NCBI GenBank assembly: GCA_025084515.1
Contig: JAJAGP010000083.1
Coordinates: 643,665 to 707,664, forward strand
DNA from: Ancistrus triradiatus
Taxonomy: Eukaryota; Chordata; Actinopteri; Siluriformes; Loricariidae
Direction: 5' to 3'
DNA length: 64,000 nt
Part shown: in pieces, positions 33,826-45,610 of the stretch
How the letters are laid out: each line of letters opens with the position of its first letter
Position numbering within the stretch: position 1 is the first letter of the stretch
Made by a program: the position numbers and the translations under genes
Notes under the pieces: generated by a model
Seen by the model: the letters and a program-made list of their open reading frames with translations, nothing else
The model's database searches: none
What the model was told of the DNA's origin: nothing

Positions 33826-34264
33826 AACATTGTCAATGATTGCACCCAAAAATACAAACTTGGATTCGTCACTCCATAATACTCTTTTCCACTTATCTTT
33901 ATTCCAATATTTGCGAGCTTTAGCGTATCTCACTATTTTTAATACATTCACCTTCCGAAAAAGTGGTTTGTTGGCTGATATCCTTCTTCGGACTGTAGAA
34001 CTTGGCATCCCTAGAAAGTTGCCAGATGCCATTGCTTTAGTGTAAGGGGAGGTCACGCTAAATTCTTTAAATCACTGTAGCCTATAGAAGCTGTTTTCTT
34101 GATTTGTGTTCCAGTTTTCTTAATACTACGTGCAAAGTTTCTGTATTGTCTGGCTGTATTCTAATAAAGAGTCTGAGAAATAATTATATATGGTCATTAT
34201 ACCACTGCTAAAATAAGGGTATTTCTAGACTAATGGTGGCCTAAGACTTTTGCACAGTACTGTA
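33826..34264 (-). mobile_element. Tc1-A fragment, copy 2
   Basis: On the minus strand it begins with the terminal repeat TACAGTACTGTGCAAAAGTC TTAGGCCACC at 34264 and proceeds to a transposase part. The frame 34056-33787 encodes GMPSSTVRRRISANKPLFRK, then a YWNKDKWKRVLWSDESKFVF segment holding the first catalytic Asp, and then reads into the Tc1-B terminus. The catalytic remainder is missing beyond 33826. The missing half was not found on the far side of the Tc1-B copy, so the truncation predates or accompanied that insertion. Confidence 0.85.
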
Positions 34265-34685
34265 CATACATATATACAGTCATTAGGACCACTAGTGAAA
34301 ATGCTTGTTGGGATCTTCGCTGCAACTACTTCGAGTCCAAAGAGTGTTGCTGACTGTCATGAACTTTACTCCACAGTCACCTGACCTGAGCATTTATGGG
34401 GGCACTTGAAGACAAGAAAAGCCAAGAATGCAGTAAAATCACATGATGCTCTTTGGAATATTGTGAAATGATGCTGGGATAACATATAGCTACATAACAA
34501 CTTGAGCGTCATTACAGAAAAGGTGGAACATAAATGCTGAAATGCATGTTTGTTTGTTTTATACCATAGGCTATGGATATTTGACTCTTCCAACACATGC
34601 TAAACAGTTTTATGATCAAGGATGAATATCCAGATGCTGTTGTTCAAAAACTAATTTATTAGAATAACAATTTAACTGTGGGACT
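34265..34685. other. Unique DNA, no gene recognised
   Basis: No motif-bearing frame. The words ACCTGAGCATTTATGGGGGC (34384 on) and AATATTGTGAAATGATGC resemble decayed Tc1 DLNPIE-region coding sequence only vaguely. Confidence 0.3.
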
Positions 34686-34900
34686 GGGACTGTGGTGGCC
34701 TAGCGGTTAAGGTACTGGACTCTGGACCAGAAGGTCCAGGGTTCAAATCCCACCTCTGCCAAGCTGCCACTGTTGGGTCCTTGAGCAAGACCCTTAACCC
34801 ACAATTGCTTGGATTGTAAGATTGTATCAATTGTAAGTCGCTCTGGATAAGGGCGTCTGCTAAATGCTGTAAATGTAATGTAAATGTAATGTAAATGTAA
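34686..34900 (+). repeat. SINE-1, full-length copy
   Basis: This is a tRNA-derived retroposon. Box A is TGGCCTAGCGGTTAA at 34696-34710 and box B is GGTTCAAATCC at 34740-34750, the internal RNA polymerase III promoter. The tail has TAAGTCGCTCTGGATAAGGG and ends in repeated GTAAATGTAAT units. It cannot move alone; it depends on a LINE partner that shares its tail. Other copies are at 43334, 56154, 56976 and 10420. Confidence 0.9.
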
Positions 34901-35014
34901 AAACATCAATTGGGGAAGAGATATGCACAACGTCTTTAGGTTTTTCAGTGAAAGCAAATTACACCAGAATGGCACAGTTTGCTTGCAGAACCTTTCCCAG
35001 GTCAATACTCTCTG

Positions 35015-35225
35015 TGGTTACGGTGTGTGGAGTTAGCATAATCCTGTCATGTCCGTGTGGGTTCATTTTGGAACTAGGGTTTCCTTCCATGTTCCAAAAC
35101 ATGCCAGTAAGTGGATCATTTACTCTAGATGTAGTCCTACCTTGCACCTTGGATATGCTTAAGACCAAATGCAATCCTGATCGGGATAAATCAGTACCTG
35201 AAGATGAGATGTAAACAGATTGATG
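35015..35225 (+). repeat. L2/SINE-type dispersed repeat copy
   Basis: GTGTGTGGAGTTAGCATAAT, GTCCGTGTGGGTTCATTTTG, TTCCTTCCATGTTCCAAAAC and GATCGGGATAAATCAGTACC keep the order of the module at 350 and 47265. The open frames on both strands here are within the repeat. An A-rich run follows at 35329. Confidence 0.7.
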
Positions 35226-37489
35226 GGGGTGTATATAATTTTACCACATATATGGGGCTACGCCAATATTGAGAGACACGTTTGTATGTTTAAAACATTT
35301 TTTGAGATTATTTTGTAAATAAATTTGTAAAAAAAAAATTGCTGTCATAAAACACCAGCCACCAAGCTGAGCCTTAAGCAGTTGATGTCATACGCTTAAG
35401 CTCCAAACAGACCACACACACAACAGTGCGAAAAATTCATCACTACTAAGTACTAGTCATATCCTCTCTGGCAGGTCTCTCATGATAAAACCCAGGACTG
35501 GAATAAACAGTCCAACCTCCTCCTGGTTTTGTGTGTAATATCATAATTATTTCAGTTTCCATATATACAGAGCCCTGTGGTCTGCCAGTGCTTGGATTTG
35601 CTGCGCTCTGTTGTTTTCACAGTGCATGCCTCTCCAAGCTTAGAGACCTTCACATGTGTATCTTTCGGCACCTCACACAAAGTTTACAGTCTCTTCAGAC
35701 ATCCGATCGCTACAGCACTGGCATAAACACGCCAGGTTTAGGTTAGCATGACAGGGATTAAGAGAACCTCAACCACCTGTAAGTACCAAGCATGTCTGTT
35801 CTGGGGTCAGGCGAAACACATTGCTCTCATCTCTCTAGATCAACGGATATAGCAAATAACAACCAAGACCAGGGCTTAGGGATAGTGAGATCCCACAGAG
35901 CACCAACCATGTCATGTATATACTACCAATTACCGCACTTGAACAAGCCAGAGCAAGCCTCAACTATAAATGAGGGATTAACATTGCATGTGCGTGTTAT
36001 AAAGGGAATATAAGACAAATTTAGTGCTTTGAAACAAAGGCCACAAGGTAAGTGTGAACAGAGTAAGGTTTCTTCAAGCAACCACATAAGAAGACGTGAG
36101 TGATGCTGCCTGCTTGCTGGCTTTAATCACCCTTCTGCCCAAAACAGAGCCAAACCGCACTGTAACTGATACATGGAAATGGTCCTCGTTGAGGGACAAC
36201 ATTAAAAGGGAATGAGGGAATGCACATGGTGTTTGTTGCAACATCTTTATTCTTCTTGAAGTTTGTCCTTGTTGGCAGGAACCAAACACAGTATCACGCA
36301 ATGGAAACACTATAAAGAGCCTACCCAGTATCACACAGGAAAATGCTAAACATTCCCAAATGCACAAGTTCACAATGTATATCACAATAAAATCGAACAC
36401 ATGTGGACAGAGATTTTCAACTGATCAGACTAAACGAGCAACAAATCTGTCAAATGTATCATCAGATCACTTCTTTACCAAACAAATGGACAAATGGACT
36501 GGACTTTGTGGAACACTTCCAAAGCACAGTTAGAGCCGTTTTTTTCTCAGCAGGACATCTGGATGCCAGTCCTGCCTCTGCAAACTGCTTTTTAATGGCA
36601 GCATTAATCAGATGTCCAATAGGCCATTCTAAAGGTCACCCAATAACATAGGCGTTTATTTGATGAGCACTTGTCATAACAATTGTGAGATGTTTGAATC
36701 GAGCATTAACAACTCACTAATTCTGGATCAGTGCTTATTAATCAATTAGACTTCCACATTAAGGAGTAAAGGGTTAAATATTTCAAATGAAGGTCCCAAG
36801 CAACACAGGAATGACTTCCTGCTCAATTTGTTTTCTCTTGTGGAAAAAGAAGTTCATAATGACTTGAAATTCTTTGAGTTCTACATTGGCATACATGATA
36901 CATGATTCAATATGATATAAATATATACACAGCTATAAAACCTTAGCTAAGAAACAACACGTCGCTGCATCTGTAAATCTAAGGGTGTAACGGAAAAGTA
37001 TTCAGCAGTTTTACATTGAGTCGTCAGTGGATTTGCTGGGACCATGCCCTTGGGCATAAACCTCAACCCATCAATTTCTACATTAAGTGGTATTTAGTCA
37101 ATTTCTAAGTTCAAATATTGGGGGAGGGCAGGCAGTTGATTGAGTGCCCTGCTTCATTTCACACCACAGCATGGCTGAACCCCTAGATCAGAGACAGATG
37201 TCCTGCTGGAGAATTTCCTGATTCCTTAATGAGGGCAAGCCATCGAGACCCTGAGTCAGCAAATCAGAGCCACACCACATATGCCACTCCCATCATGCCT
37301 CACAGCTTTCGATACTTTGCATTTCAAATCGAACATAAAACACTTTTCACTGCTATTAAGTGGAAAGTTCAAAAATGTCTTCCATATTTTTCCAACTGTG
37401 TTCAATTTCCTTTTATAGGAAGGCATTTATTGGACTGACTGTGATTGATTGACTGATTTATAAACCTACTGCCAGTATCAATGGCTATA
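35226..37489. other. Unique DNA, no gene recognised
   Basis: Open frames of 70-108 codons (for example 36074-36400 minus) show no recognised domain. No transposon was recognised. The unit AAATAAATTTGTAAAAAAAA at 35318 resembles a polyadenylation signal followed by a short A run. Confidence 0.35.
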
Positions 37490-37665
37490 TCTAGGGTAGG
37501 ACCAAGGTTACTACTGCACACGACAATCACACCCAAACTGGAGCAATTTAGAGAGAACAGTTAGTCTTTGGAATGTGGAAGGAAACCGGAATAATCAGAA
37601 AAAAAAACACCCGAACACATGGAGAACATGCAACAACTCCACTGAAGGGGAGTCCAAGGTTAAGA
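37490..37665 (-). repeat. L2/SINE-type dispersed repeat, reverse copy
   Basis: CAATTTAGAGAGAACAGTTA, GGAATGTGGAAGGAAACCGG, ACATGGAGAACATGCAACAA and GGGGAGTCCAAGGTTAAGAT are the reverse of the module at 350. The copy is decayed. Confidence 0.7.
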
Positions 37666-38864
37666 TTGAGTGTTTTATTAGATTAAATTTGCTTTCAGAA
37701 ACTACTTTAACAGGCAACCATACAAAGTTAATCCACTGATTTACTGCTTTGGGTTTCTTCTGCCTGATAAAGTATTATTAGAAAGGAACCATCCCGCATA
37801 GGTCTAACCCCTTCATTCATAATAACGCAAGTGTCAAATGTCTGCACTGAACAAGCTTAAAGTCCAAAACCCCAGTGTAGCCTTCAGCAAACATACAGAT
37901 GTACGACTCATTAATTCCAAGGTGGCAAGACAACGGCTTCCATTAAGAGAACAGCCGAATCTCACGTTTGGAGGAAACAGGAAAGGAAACTCTAGATGAA
38001 ATGAGGGCTTGACCCAGTTGTCAGTGTCTTCAGAATAAATCACTGTAGAGACCTGAGCGCACGTACGTTGAGGGCTGGTTGATGTACTGTGGTCTGGTTT
38101 ACAGCCGACTGGTGAGCAGACCCACAGAGGTCTGTCAGTGTTTACAACTCCCCAGGTCTCTCGCTACTCCTTCAGTAACCCATGTATTCGAAATACCTGT
38201 AAAAGAAATAGACCGCAGTCCACCTCGCTAAGTGTTTCAGCAGATACAGTTCAAATTTTCCAAGTTGATATTTCGCTCATGTGCACGAGCAGAACCAGAG
38301 GAGGTGTTACGCTGAAAATCTGGTCCGATAGGTGATTTATGGTCCTGCAGTTCCAAAGGCTACATTAATGCTGACAAAGTGTGCTCTTCCCTCTGGTTCG
38401 TACTGAATGCCCCTGAACCTTCCCACTTAATCACAGTAAGAATAGTGGCCATCTGGTTTACTACTGTGGTTTTTGATATGCTTGAGTAAGCCTACACAGA
38501 AGGCTGTCTTATAGTCCAATTATGGAAGAAAGCTACAATAAGAGACCAATGTTAACCACTGAACAGACCCTAGGAAGAAATGACCAGTAGTGGCAGTTGC
38601 CAGAGACTTATGTCAGTTCTGAATCCAGTGCTTCTTCAGGGAAGTATTATGCCTATTTAAGGAACTGGCCCATGTTTCCAACAGATTATAAGATCTAAGT
38701 GATTACTTAATCGGGGTGGGAGTGAACTAATACACAGGATAAAACTACTAAGCCTGCAGGGTTATATGTAAGCTGACTGTGAGAACATAAATCATTTATC
38801 TACAGAAAACCCTAGACTAGGGACGAGAAGATCTAGTGTGAATGGCCCATCACTGCAAAAAGTA
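37666..38864. other. Unique DNA, no gene recognised
   Basis: No motif-bearing frame and no recognised transposon. Confidence 0.35.
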
Positions 38865-38960
38865 GCATCTGTTGGACCCTTGATCAAGGCCATTAACCTG
38901 TAATTCATTGGCCAGCACATTGTACAATTACTGCTAATAGTACTTACTAAATGCAAAAGT
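38865..38960 (+). repeat. SINE-1 tail, strongly decayed
   Basis: GTTGGACCCTTGATCAAGGC and CATTAACCTGTAATTCATTG follow the order of the SINE-1 body, ending near TTACTAAATGCA. The tRNA-like head is absent. Confidence 0.35.
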
Positions 38961-38982
38961 CTTCGGTCACTAACAGACTAGA

Positions 38983-39614
38983 TACAGTGGGGCAAAAAAG
39001 TATTTAGTCACTGATTGCGCAAGTTATCCTACTTAGAAAGATGAGAGAGGTCTGTAATTTTCATCATGGGTACACCAACTATGAGAGACAAAATGAGAGA
39101 AAACAAAATCCAGAAAATCACATTGTAGGACTTTTTAAAAATTTAATTGTGGTGGAAAGTAAGTATTTAGTCACCCACAAAAAAGCAAGATTTCTGGCTT
39201 TCACAGACCTGTAACAACTTCTTTAAGAAGTTCTTCTGTCCTCCACTCGTTACCTGTATTAATGGCACCTGTTTGACCTCCTTATCTGTATAAAAGACAC
39301 CTGTCCACAGCCTCAAACAGTCAGACTCCAAATTCAACCATGGCCAAGACCAAAGACCTGTCGAAGGACACCAGGAAGAAAATTGTAGACCTGCACCAGA
39401 CTGGGAAGAGTGAATCAACAATAATCAGGCAGGTTGGTGTGAATAAATCAACTGTGGGAGCAACTGTAAGAAAATGGAAGACGAGGGACCTGATGAATGA
39501 CCTGCAGAGAGCTGGGACCAAAGTAACAAGGCTACCATCAGTAACACGCTACGCCAAGAGGGACTCAGATCCTGCAGTGCCAGGTGTGTCTAAATACTCT
39601 TTTGCCCCACTGTA
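38983..39614 (+). mobile_element. Tc1-C element, deleted to 632 bp (MITE-like), copy 2
   Basis: Perfectly bounded by TA: TACAGTGGGGCAAAAAAGTA at the left and CTCTTTTGCCCCACTGTA at the right. It keeps the left arm, the promoter region and the first part of the transposase gene. Nearly all the catalytic region is missing. Cleaner termini than the copy at 25864 suggest a younger element that could still be mobilised by an enzyme from elsewhere. Confidence 0.92.
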
Positions 39615-39627
39615 TATCATGGTATGA
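39340..39627 (+). pseudogene. Tc1-C transposase N-terminal remnant (internal deletions)
   Basis: The open frame starts at the ATG at 39340 with MAKTKDLSKDTRKKIVDLHQ and TGKSESTIIRQVGVNKSTVG, the first helix-turn-helix of the paired-like DNA-binding domain. It then jumps from VRKWKT directly to RDLMNDLQRAGTKVT, so about 35 codons of linker are lost. It leaves frame and reads out through the right terminus of the element. No catalytic residues remain. If made, the product would be a short DNA-binding peptide. This is inference; no expression signal beyond the element's own arm is visible. Confidence 0.85.
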
Positions 39628-39724
39628 TGACCATATGTAAATATTTCTCAGTCTCATTAGTAGAATACAACCAGAAAATACAGGAAATTTGTATGCAGCA
39701 TTAAAGAAATGTAAAAACCAGCTC

Positions 39725-40058
39725 CTATAGACTAACAGTGGCAAGTATTTAGTGTGACCTCCCCAGCTTCATCAGAATGTCAAGTTGAGCCTCCTACAAT
39801 CTGAAGAAGCTTGATCAGAAAGGGTCTTTTTGGAAGGGTAGTGGCCAAGAAACCACTTTTATTCAGAAAAAGAACAGTGTGAAATATGCTAGAGCTCACA
39901 AAGATTGGAATGAAGATCAGTGGAGTGGAGTGCAGTATTTATAGCATGCCAAACCCAAGTTTGAAATTTTGGGTCCAATCATTGATAATGTGTTATATAT
40001 GGTTCTTATACCATTCCAAAAACAAATCTGATCATGGCCAAAGACTTTTGCACAGTAC
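39725..40058 (+). mobile_element. Tc1-A fragment, copy 3
   Basis: It reads on the plus strand. A frame with RSLIRKGLFGRVVAKKPLLF ends in an in-frame stop at about 39881, then MLELTKIGMKISGVE continues the transposase before the ADDED region is lost. Downstream CCAAAGACTTTTGCACAGTA is the remnant of the terminal repeat. Both the catalytic part and the left terminus are decayed. Confidence 0.75.
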
Positions 40059-40959
40059 ATATACACAGTACTATACATTGGGACAGTAGTTAAAAGTTTA
40101 GATGCTTACAGTGTGTGTTTTATGGATGAGTACAGATCCATTCCCACTACATAGCACATAATGCAACAGTAGCAGAATCAGCAAGTAGCTTAACTGATGT
40201 ACTAATTAGACATACTGTGTAATTTGGCATTAGTATTTAAAGTACAGCTCATAATTAGTTCACTGCAGTTGACAGCTTTGCACAACCAATTGTAATATTT
40301 AATCAATTCTAATCTTAAAAAAAAGCCCAGCCTTCCACTGCCTATGCCTTTTTAGGTCATGAATAAAGTTTATTTGCAACCCTAAACCCCTTCTTTGTTT
40401 TAGGACAAGCTGCATTTTGGTGCAGAAACCAGCCTGATTTGACAGCTAAGAATCAACTCTTGCGGTCAAAAAGCAAAAGCAGAAAGGTACCAGATTAGGC
40501 AGTGGCACCAGCACAGTGTTGGCAGAAAAGGATCATTATTCTTACAGTCAGTATCGCAGAACTATAATTGGACTGGATGATTCTGAATACTGCAATTAGT
40601 CCTAACAGTCAATCATCAGCAGTACCAACATGTCAGGATGTCAACAGTAATTCAGACAAAATTGACAAATTTGCTTACTGGCAATAGAAAAAAAGAAACA
40701 GTAACAGGTAAGTAGCTCATGCTCTCATGCCCATCCAAGAGCACAAACTTTCTAGTGCGTGCTGGCATAACTCGGCCTGGTGTTGGCAGAGCCTTATAGA
40801 AACTTAACTGCTTAACTCTAAAATGAGGGTTTCTGGCGGTTATATTTGCACAATCATCTTCAGGCCAGAGGGTGAAGCCAAAACCACAGATGCTTCAATT
40901 TTACCTCACAGTCGAGACAGCAAGTAACAGGAGAACAGAGTCTTGTGCTGGTGTTATTC
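40059..40959. other. Unique DNA, no gene recognised
   Basis: No credible open frame or recognised repeat. Confidence 0.4.
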
Positions 40960-41885
40960 ACACAAATTAGGGACAGCTTTCTACAAGATTTTGGACTGTG
41001 TCTGTGGGAATTTTCACCCATTCATCCAAAGGAGCATTTTTGAGCTCAGATACTCAGATGTTGGTGTCTTCCACACCAAATTCACCCAACTTTACCTTTA
41101 TGGACCTGACTTTGTGCACTGAGGCACAGCCATGCTAGAACAGAAAAGGGCCTTCCCTAAACTGTTCCCACAAAGTTGCAAGCATACAATTTCCCAAAAT
41201 GTCTTGGTATGCTAAAGCATTAAGATTACCCTTTACTGGAACTAAGGGGCCTTGGCCAACCCCTGAAAAACAACCAAAGAGCATTATCCAGCTTCCACCA
41301 AACTTTACAGTTGGCACAACGAGGCAAGTCAACTTATCCTGGCATTCGGAAAACCCAAACACGTCCAGCCTGCCAGATAGAGAAGATTAACTCATCATGC
41401 AGCAGAACGTTTCCACTGCTCTTGAGTCCAGTGACACTGTGCTTTACACCACTCCATCCAATGCTTGTATTGTGCTTGGTGATGTAAAGCTTGCATGTAG
41501 CAACTTGACCATGAAAACCCATGCCAGGAAGCTCCTAGTGCACTGATGTTAATGACAGAGGAGGTTCAGAACTCGGCAGAGCTTGGTGACTTTTAAGCAC
41601 TGGGCGTCTCAGTACATGGTGACCCCACTCTGTAACTCTGTCTCCTACATGATTCCTAAATGCTTCCACTTTCTAATAACACCACAAACTGACTTGGTGC
41701 AATCCTATGAGAGTACCCCGCTCGAATTCCGTGAGCTCTTTAGAACGACCCATTCTTTCACAAATTTTTCTAAAGGCAAACTGCATGGCTAGGTACTTGA
41801 TGTAATACACCGGTAGCAATGAAACTAATTGAAACACCTGAATTTAATGATTAATAGGTGTCCCAATACTTTTTTCCATCTAATT
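40960..41885 (-). pseudogene. Tc1-E transposase and element remnant
   Basis: On the minus strand the frame 41522-41334 begins MGFHGQVATCKLYIT and passes through LIFSIWQAGRVWVFRMPG. The frame 41362-41135 continues with VPTVKFGGSWIMLFGCFSGV, GQGPLVPVKGNLNALAYQDI and GPFLFQHGCAPVHK, the conserved core of another Tc1 lineage. The first-Asp motif is lost, and the second, normally FQHDN, reads FQHGC, so this residue is also gone. A frame break separates the two pieces. The terminal segment AGGTGTCCCAATACTTTTTT at 41856-41875 marks one end of the element. Inactive. Confidence 0.85.
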
Positions 41886-42417
41886 TACCTTTCAACTATG
41901 GATTGGAGGATTTCTCAGCCTGTTATTGCTCCCACATCTGATCGTTTGAAAGGGCGTATATCCAGCCTGTGCTCCAGAAGACCTGCTCCCTTTTTCAGTT
42001 ACACTCTTGAGCAAATGTCCAAGAATTCAAGTTATTACCAAACATCCAAATATGATGGATCTTGGTGGAGGAGTACTTTCCAGGCTGCAATGTATCAAAA
42101 TGACACATTGTTTTTGCTTTAATAAATGGACTGTATGCTTTGCCAAATTACACTTATAAGAATTAAAATCATAACAGCCATTGATCTGTAGATTGGACAT
42201 GTCAATACCATTCCAGGATAAATAGAAATTCTCAAGATGTCTCTCAGGATTCTCAGCTATTGGCAAAGAGTCCTAAACAAAAAGTTAAAATATGAACTGG
42301 CTCACATAGTTTAGGATGATCCACTATTGATACTCTAAATAAATGAGCAAGTGCAATAGGAGAGTGTAATATTTGGATAAAAGATCTCAATACTTTCTGC
42401 GATTTTGTCAAAAAGGA
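41886..42417. other. Unique DNA, no gene recognised
   Basis: The overlapping frames at 41829-42122 and 42027-42266 have no domain. Confidence 0.35.
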
Positions 42418-42992
42418 TACCGTATTTTTCGGACCATAAGGCGCACTTAAAATTTTTTAACTTTCTCAAAAATCGACAGGTGCGCCTTAAAATGCGGTGC
42501 GTCTAATGTATGAATTAATTCTGGTTGTGCTTTCTGACCTAGAACCGATTGTAGATGGGACACGGCGCTCATAAACCTGTCAAAATGTTTTAGCACGGCC
42601 TTGGTAAGTTACAAAGCTTACGGCAACCGTAGTGCGCAGCATCACGGGGTAATACGGTATGTGCTTCAGCATTAGGGTACGTGCAGTCATTCATTCATTT
42701 TCGAAGTGGATTTCAAACTCAACGCTATCAGTCACGCAGTACAACATGGACATAGAGCAGCTGTGAGAGAATTCAACATTAACGAATCAATGGTACGGAA
42801 GTGGAGGAAGCAAGAAGACGCCCTGCGCCAGGTAAAGACCAAACTGAGCTTCCGACGGAACTTAAGAGTTTTGTTTCATTTCATGCGCCTTATAACCCGG
42901 TGCGCTCTTTATGTATGAAATATCCCGTTAGCAGCCGATGTTGATATTGCGTCTTATAATCCGGTGCGCTTTATGGTCCGAAAAATACGATA
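42418..42992 (+). mobile_element. Pogo-type MITE, copy 2
   Basis: It is 575 bp, bounded by TA, with termini TACCGTATTTTTCGGACCAT and ATGGTCCGAAAAATACGATA (one mismatch). It is in the opposite orientation to the copy at 32965 and very similar to it by eye. The plus-strand frame at 42706-42918 reads DFKLNAISHAVQHGHRAAVR and EFNINESMVRKWRKQEDALR, then QVKTKLSFRRNLRV and on into the subterminal blocks. It is the N-terminal helix-turn-helix of a pogo-like transposase with no catalytic part. Confidence 0.9.
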
Positions 42993-43333
42993 ATTAGATG
43001 ATACGTGGGGCAGTGTACACCTTGGGCCTGAAGTATTCAAAGTTTGTTTAAACCGCTTTTATGCTGGGACCTTGGCTGGTGGACAGCTGACTCCCAAAGT
43101 TTGTCATAATCTTCATATTTTGCGCAGTGGTTGGTTTGCCGATGGTGAAATAAGTTGGTTGTCGAGCAGACTTTAAGACCAACCAATTTCCAGCTGTTTG
43201 AAGATTACCATCTTTTGAGCAACATCCATATTTTCAAAGCTAAACCACCTCCAACGACGTAAACTGCAAGACTGGTGGTGTCTGTATTTTGTCTCCTGCC
43301 TCAGCATGATCACTGATTTTTAACTTCAGTCAT
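42993..43333. other. Unique DNA, no gene recognised
   Basis: Nothing recognised between the MITE and the SINE. Confidence 0.4.
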
Positions 43334-43553
43334 GGGACTGTGGTAGCCTAGTGGTTAAGATGCTGGACTCTGGACCAAAAGGTCCAGAGTTCAAATCCCA
43401 CCTCTGCCAAGCTTCCACTGTTAGGTCCTTGAGCAAGGCCCTTAACCCACAATTGCTTGGATTGTAAGATTGTATTGACTGATTGTACCAATTGTAAGTC
43501 GCTCTGGATAAGGGCGTCTGCTAAATGCTGTAAATGTAATGTAAATGTAAATG
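43334..43553 (+). repeat. SINE-1, full-length copy
   Basis: The head GGGACTGTGGTAGCCTAGTG carries box A, and GTTCAAATCCCACCTCTGCC carries box B. The shared tail TAAGTCGCTCTGGATAAGGG ends in TAAATGTAATGTAAATG units. It is slightly more intact than the 34686 copy in its middle, with a short duplicated GATTGTA segment. Confidence 0.9.
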
Positions 43554-45389
43554 ATAGTAGAACGTTAGCTTGATTTGTGGCAACTGCATGCTGCGTGCAC
43601 CTGGCTACGTGAAGCAGTAAATGTGTGACCTCTTGGTGTTTTTGACTTGCTTTTGCAAAGTGAATGACACACCCGATAACGTCAGCTTGCACATTGTTAA
43701 AACAACTATTAAGATATTATCGTAGATGATACACATCACACAACCCTAATGTCTATGTGACATCTTTGCAGGACTGTTGTTGCCTTTTGTATCCTGGTAT
43801 GACTTGTATTCCTTACATATAAATATTGTAATACAGCATCATTGTGGATTTGTATGATCATTTGTGGTTTGATTAAGTACTTTGTAAACAGTCTTGCGTT
43901 AAGATTCTGTCTTCATTACAACCATCTTGAAATAATTTCCAGTAAATTGTTGGATAACAACTTGAAATCTTGGCTGTCAACAAAAATGTACACGAGTAAC
44001 GATGTTGTTATTGAAATGTTTACGTACACTTTATTTTAGCTGTCCCCCAAAAATTTCGGATCTGTGTCATAACAGAACTCTTATTCTCCAAGTCTGTAAA
44101 ACAGGAGGCACACTCCAAGAACTGGGAGCAAAACCACGAGTTCATTTTGTGGTCAGCACAAAGAGAACATTCATAAATCGCTAAAGAAAACAATGCTTGT
44201 TAAAACACAGCAGCAAGAATTGACTGTGATTCCAAATCACAAAGATCTCAAAAGAAAATAAATGAACCATTAACTAACAGTGTAGAGATACCATTTTCAT
44301 AAATATTATGTGAGGTAAACAGAGTCGGAATCAGACAGGAGTTTAATTATAACTTCTATTCGTCTTATCTAAAAAGACTAACAGAATTTTAGCTGGCCCA
44401 AATTTAAACAAAACATTTTGACTGATTATGTTATGACATAAGGTCGATAATCTAACATTTAAACAACTGTTTACATTTTCTTAAAATAACATATCAAAAT
44501 AATCATTAGAATGAGTTTACAAAAGCAGTACGACTTAATACATCATGTACATTGGTTTGAAAGCTCTGCCGTACAGCAGTGTGCCAGTGCAGAGCAGACA
44601 GCATTAAATGATTCAGTCCAAAGGAAAAAGCATTAAAGCTTTCCATCAAGTACAGCACAAAACATTAGAAAGAAAATCAGGTGTCAAATCAGCTCTGAAT
44701 TATATTGCCTCAAAACGTTTGATAGGTTCCTAAAGTGTCTGAAACATTTTCTGAGATTTACGAGATGTTATGATGTGCATTCACTATGTTGACCTGTTTC
44801 CAACATTAACATCCTGGGGATCTTAAGCTTGGACTTACAACAGAGCTGACAAAAATGGCAGGCTCTGGTATTGTTCAGCAGGTTAATGGAAAGAGCATGT
44901 TCTTGTACATCATAAAACATTACATTCACCTATAAGTTTTAATTATTCAGGTCTCAGTCACGGGTTAACCTCTTGGGCACCTTTTACTACTATTCGTAAC
45001 TGAAATACTAATGTACTGGATGAAATGAATTCATGTTTCTGCCTGTGCGTATAAGCTGTACATGTAGAAAATGTCTACTGGTAGAAATCTGCCTATGCTG
45101 TTTATATCGCTGTATTTATAGATTTCTACAATATTTGAATTCTCAAGTAGACTCTGTGAGGCTTTAATGTCATTCATTTGCAAGAGCAAAAAAGACTGAC
45201 AGGGACATTTCAGAGATAAGGACTCCTCAAAAGAACTGAAGATGAGGAACTTGAAATTAAAATGGGAGAGACCTGGACATGGTTTGACTTTTTCCCAAAA
45301 TCCGACATTGAGAAAAAAATTTGATGCCATTCCACAGTTGTTGCTCTAGGTGGCAAGACTAGCAATCGTTTTATCATCTTATGGCAGGC
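43554..45389. other. Unique DNA, no gene recognised
   Basis: No domain-bearing frame and no recognised transposon. Confidence 0.4.
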
Positions 45390-45610
45390 ACTGAGCCCGC
45401 TTGCCCTGAACCGCCCAGAGCGCGACTGCCCTCCCTCCCCACACCACCCACTGGCCTGCACTCACATTGTGCTTCAAAACATTTTATTTTGGATGCCCTG
45501 ACACACAGCCCTTTGATACGCCTTGTAATAAATGATTTGATTATGCAACGCACTCATTTTCAGCTTCTCGTGTAGCACGTATATGAAGATTTCTACAGAG
45601 CCACCTGATG
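45390..45610 (+). repeat. Unclassified repeat E, copy 2
   Basis: Diverged relative of 23150-23400. It opens with a GC-rich part (GCACTGAGCCCGCTTGCCCT) and continues with CCCTGACACACAGCCCTTTG and TTCTCGTGTAGCACGTATAT. No coding region. Confidence 0.4.

Noticed and set aside
34696..34750. tRNA gene
   Set aside because: Boxes A and B are present, but no cloverleaf with matched acceptor stem follows and the tail is the SINE-1 tail, so it is a tRNA-derived retroposon.
35318..35340. Processed pseudogene 3' end (AATAAA plus A run)
   Set aside because: The upstream sequence is an L2/SINE-type repeat, and the A run is only 10 bases long.
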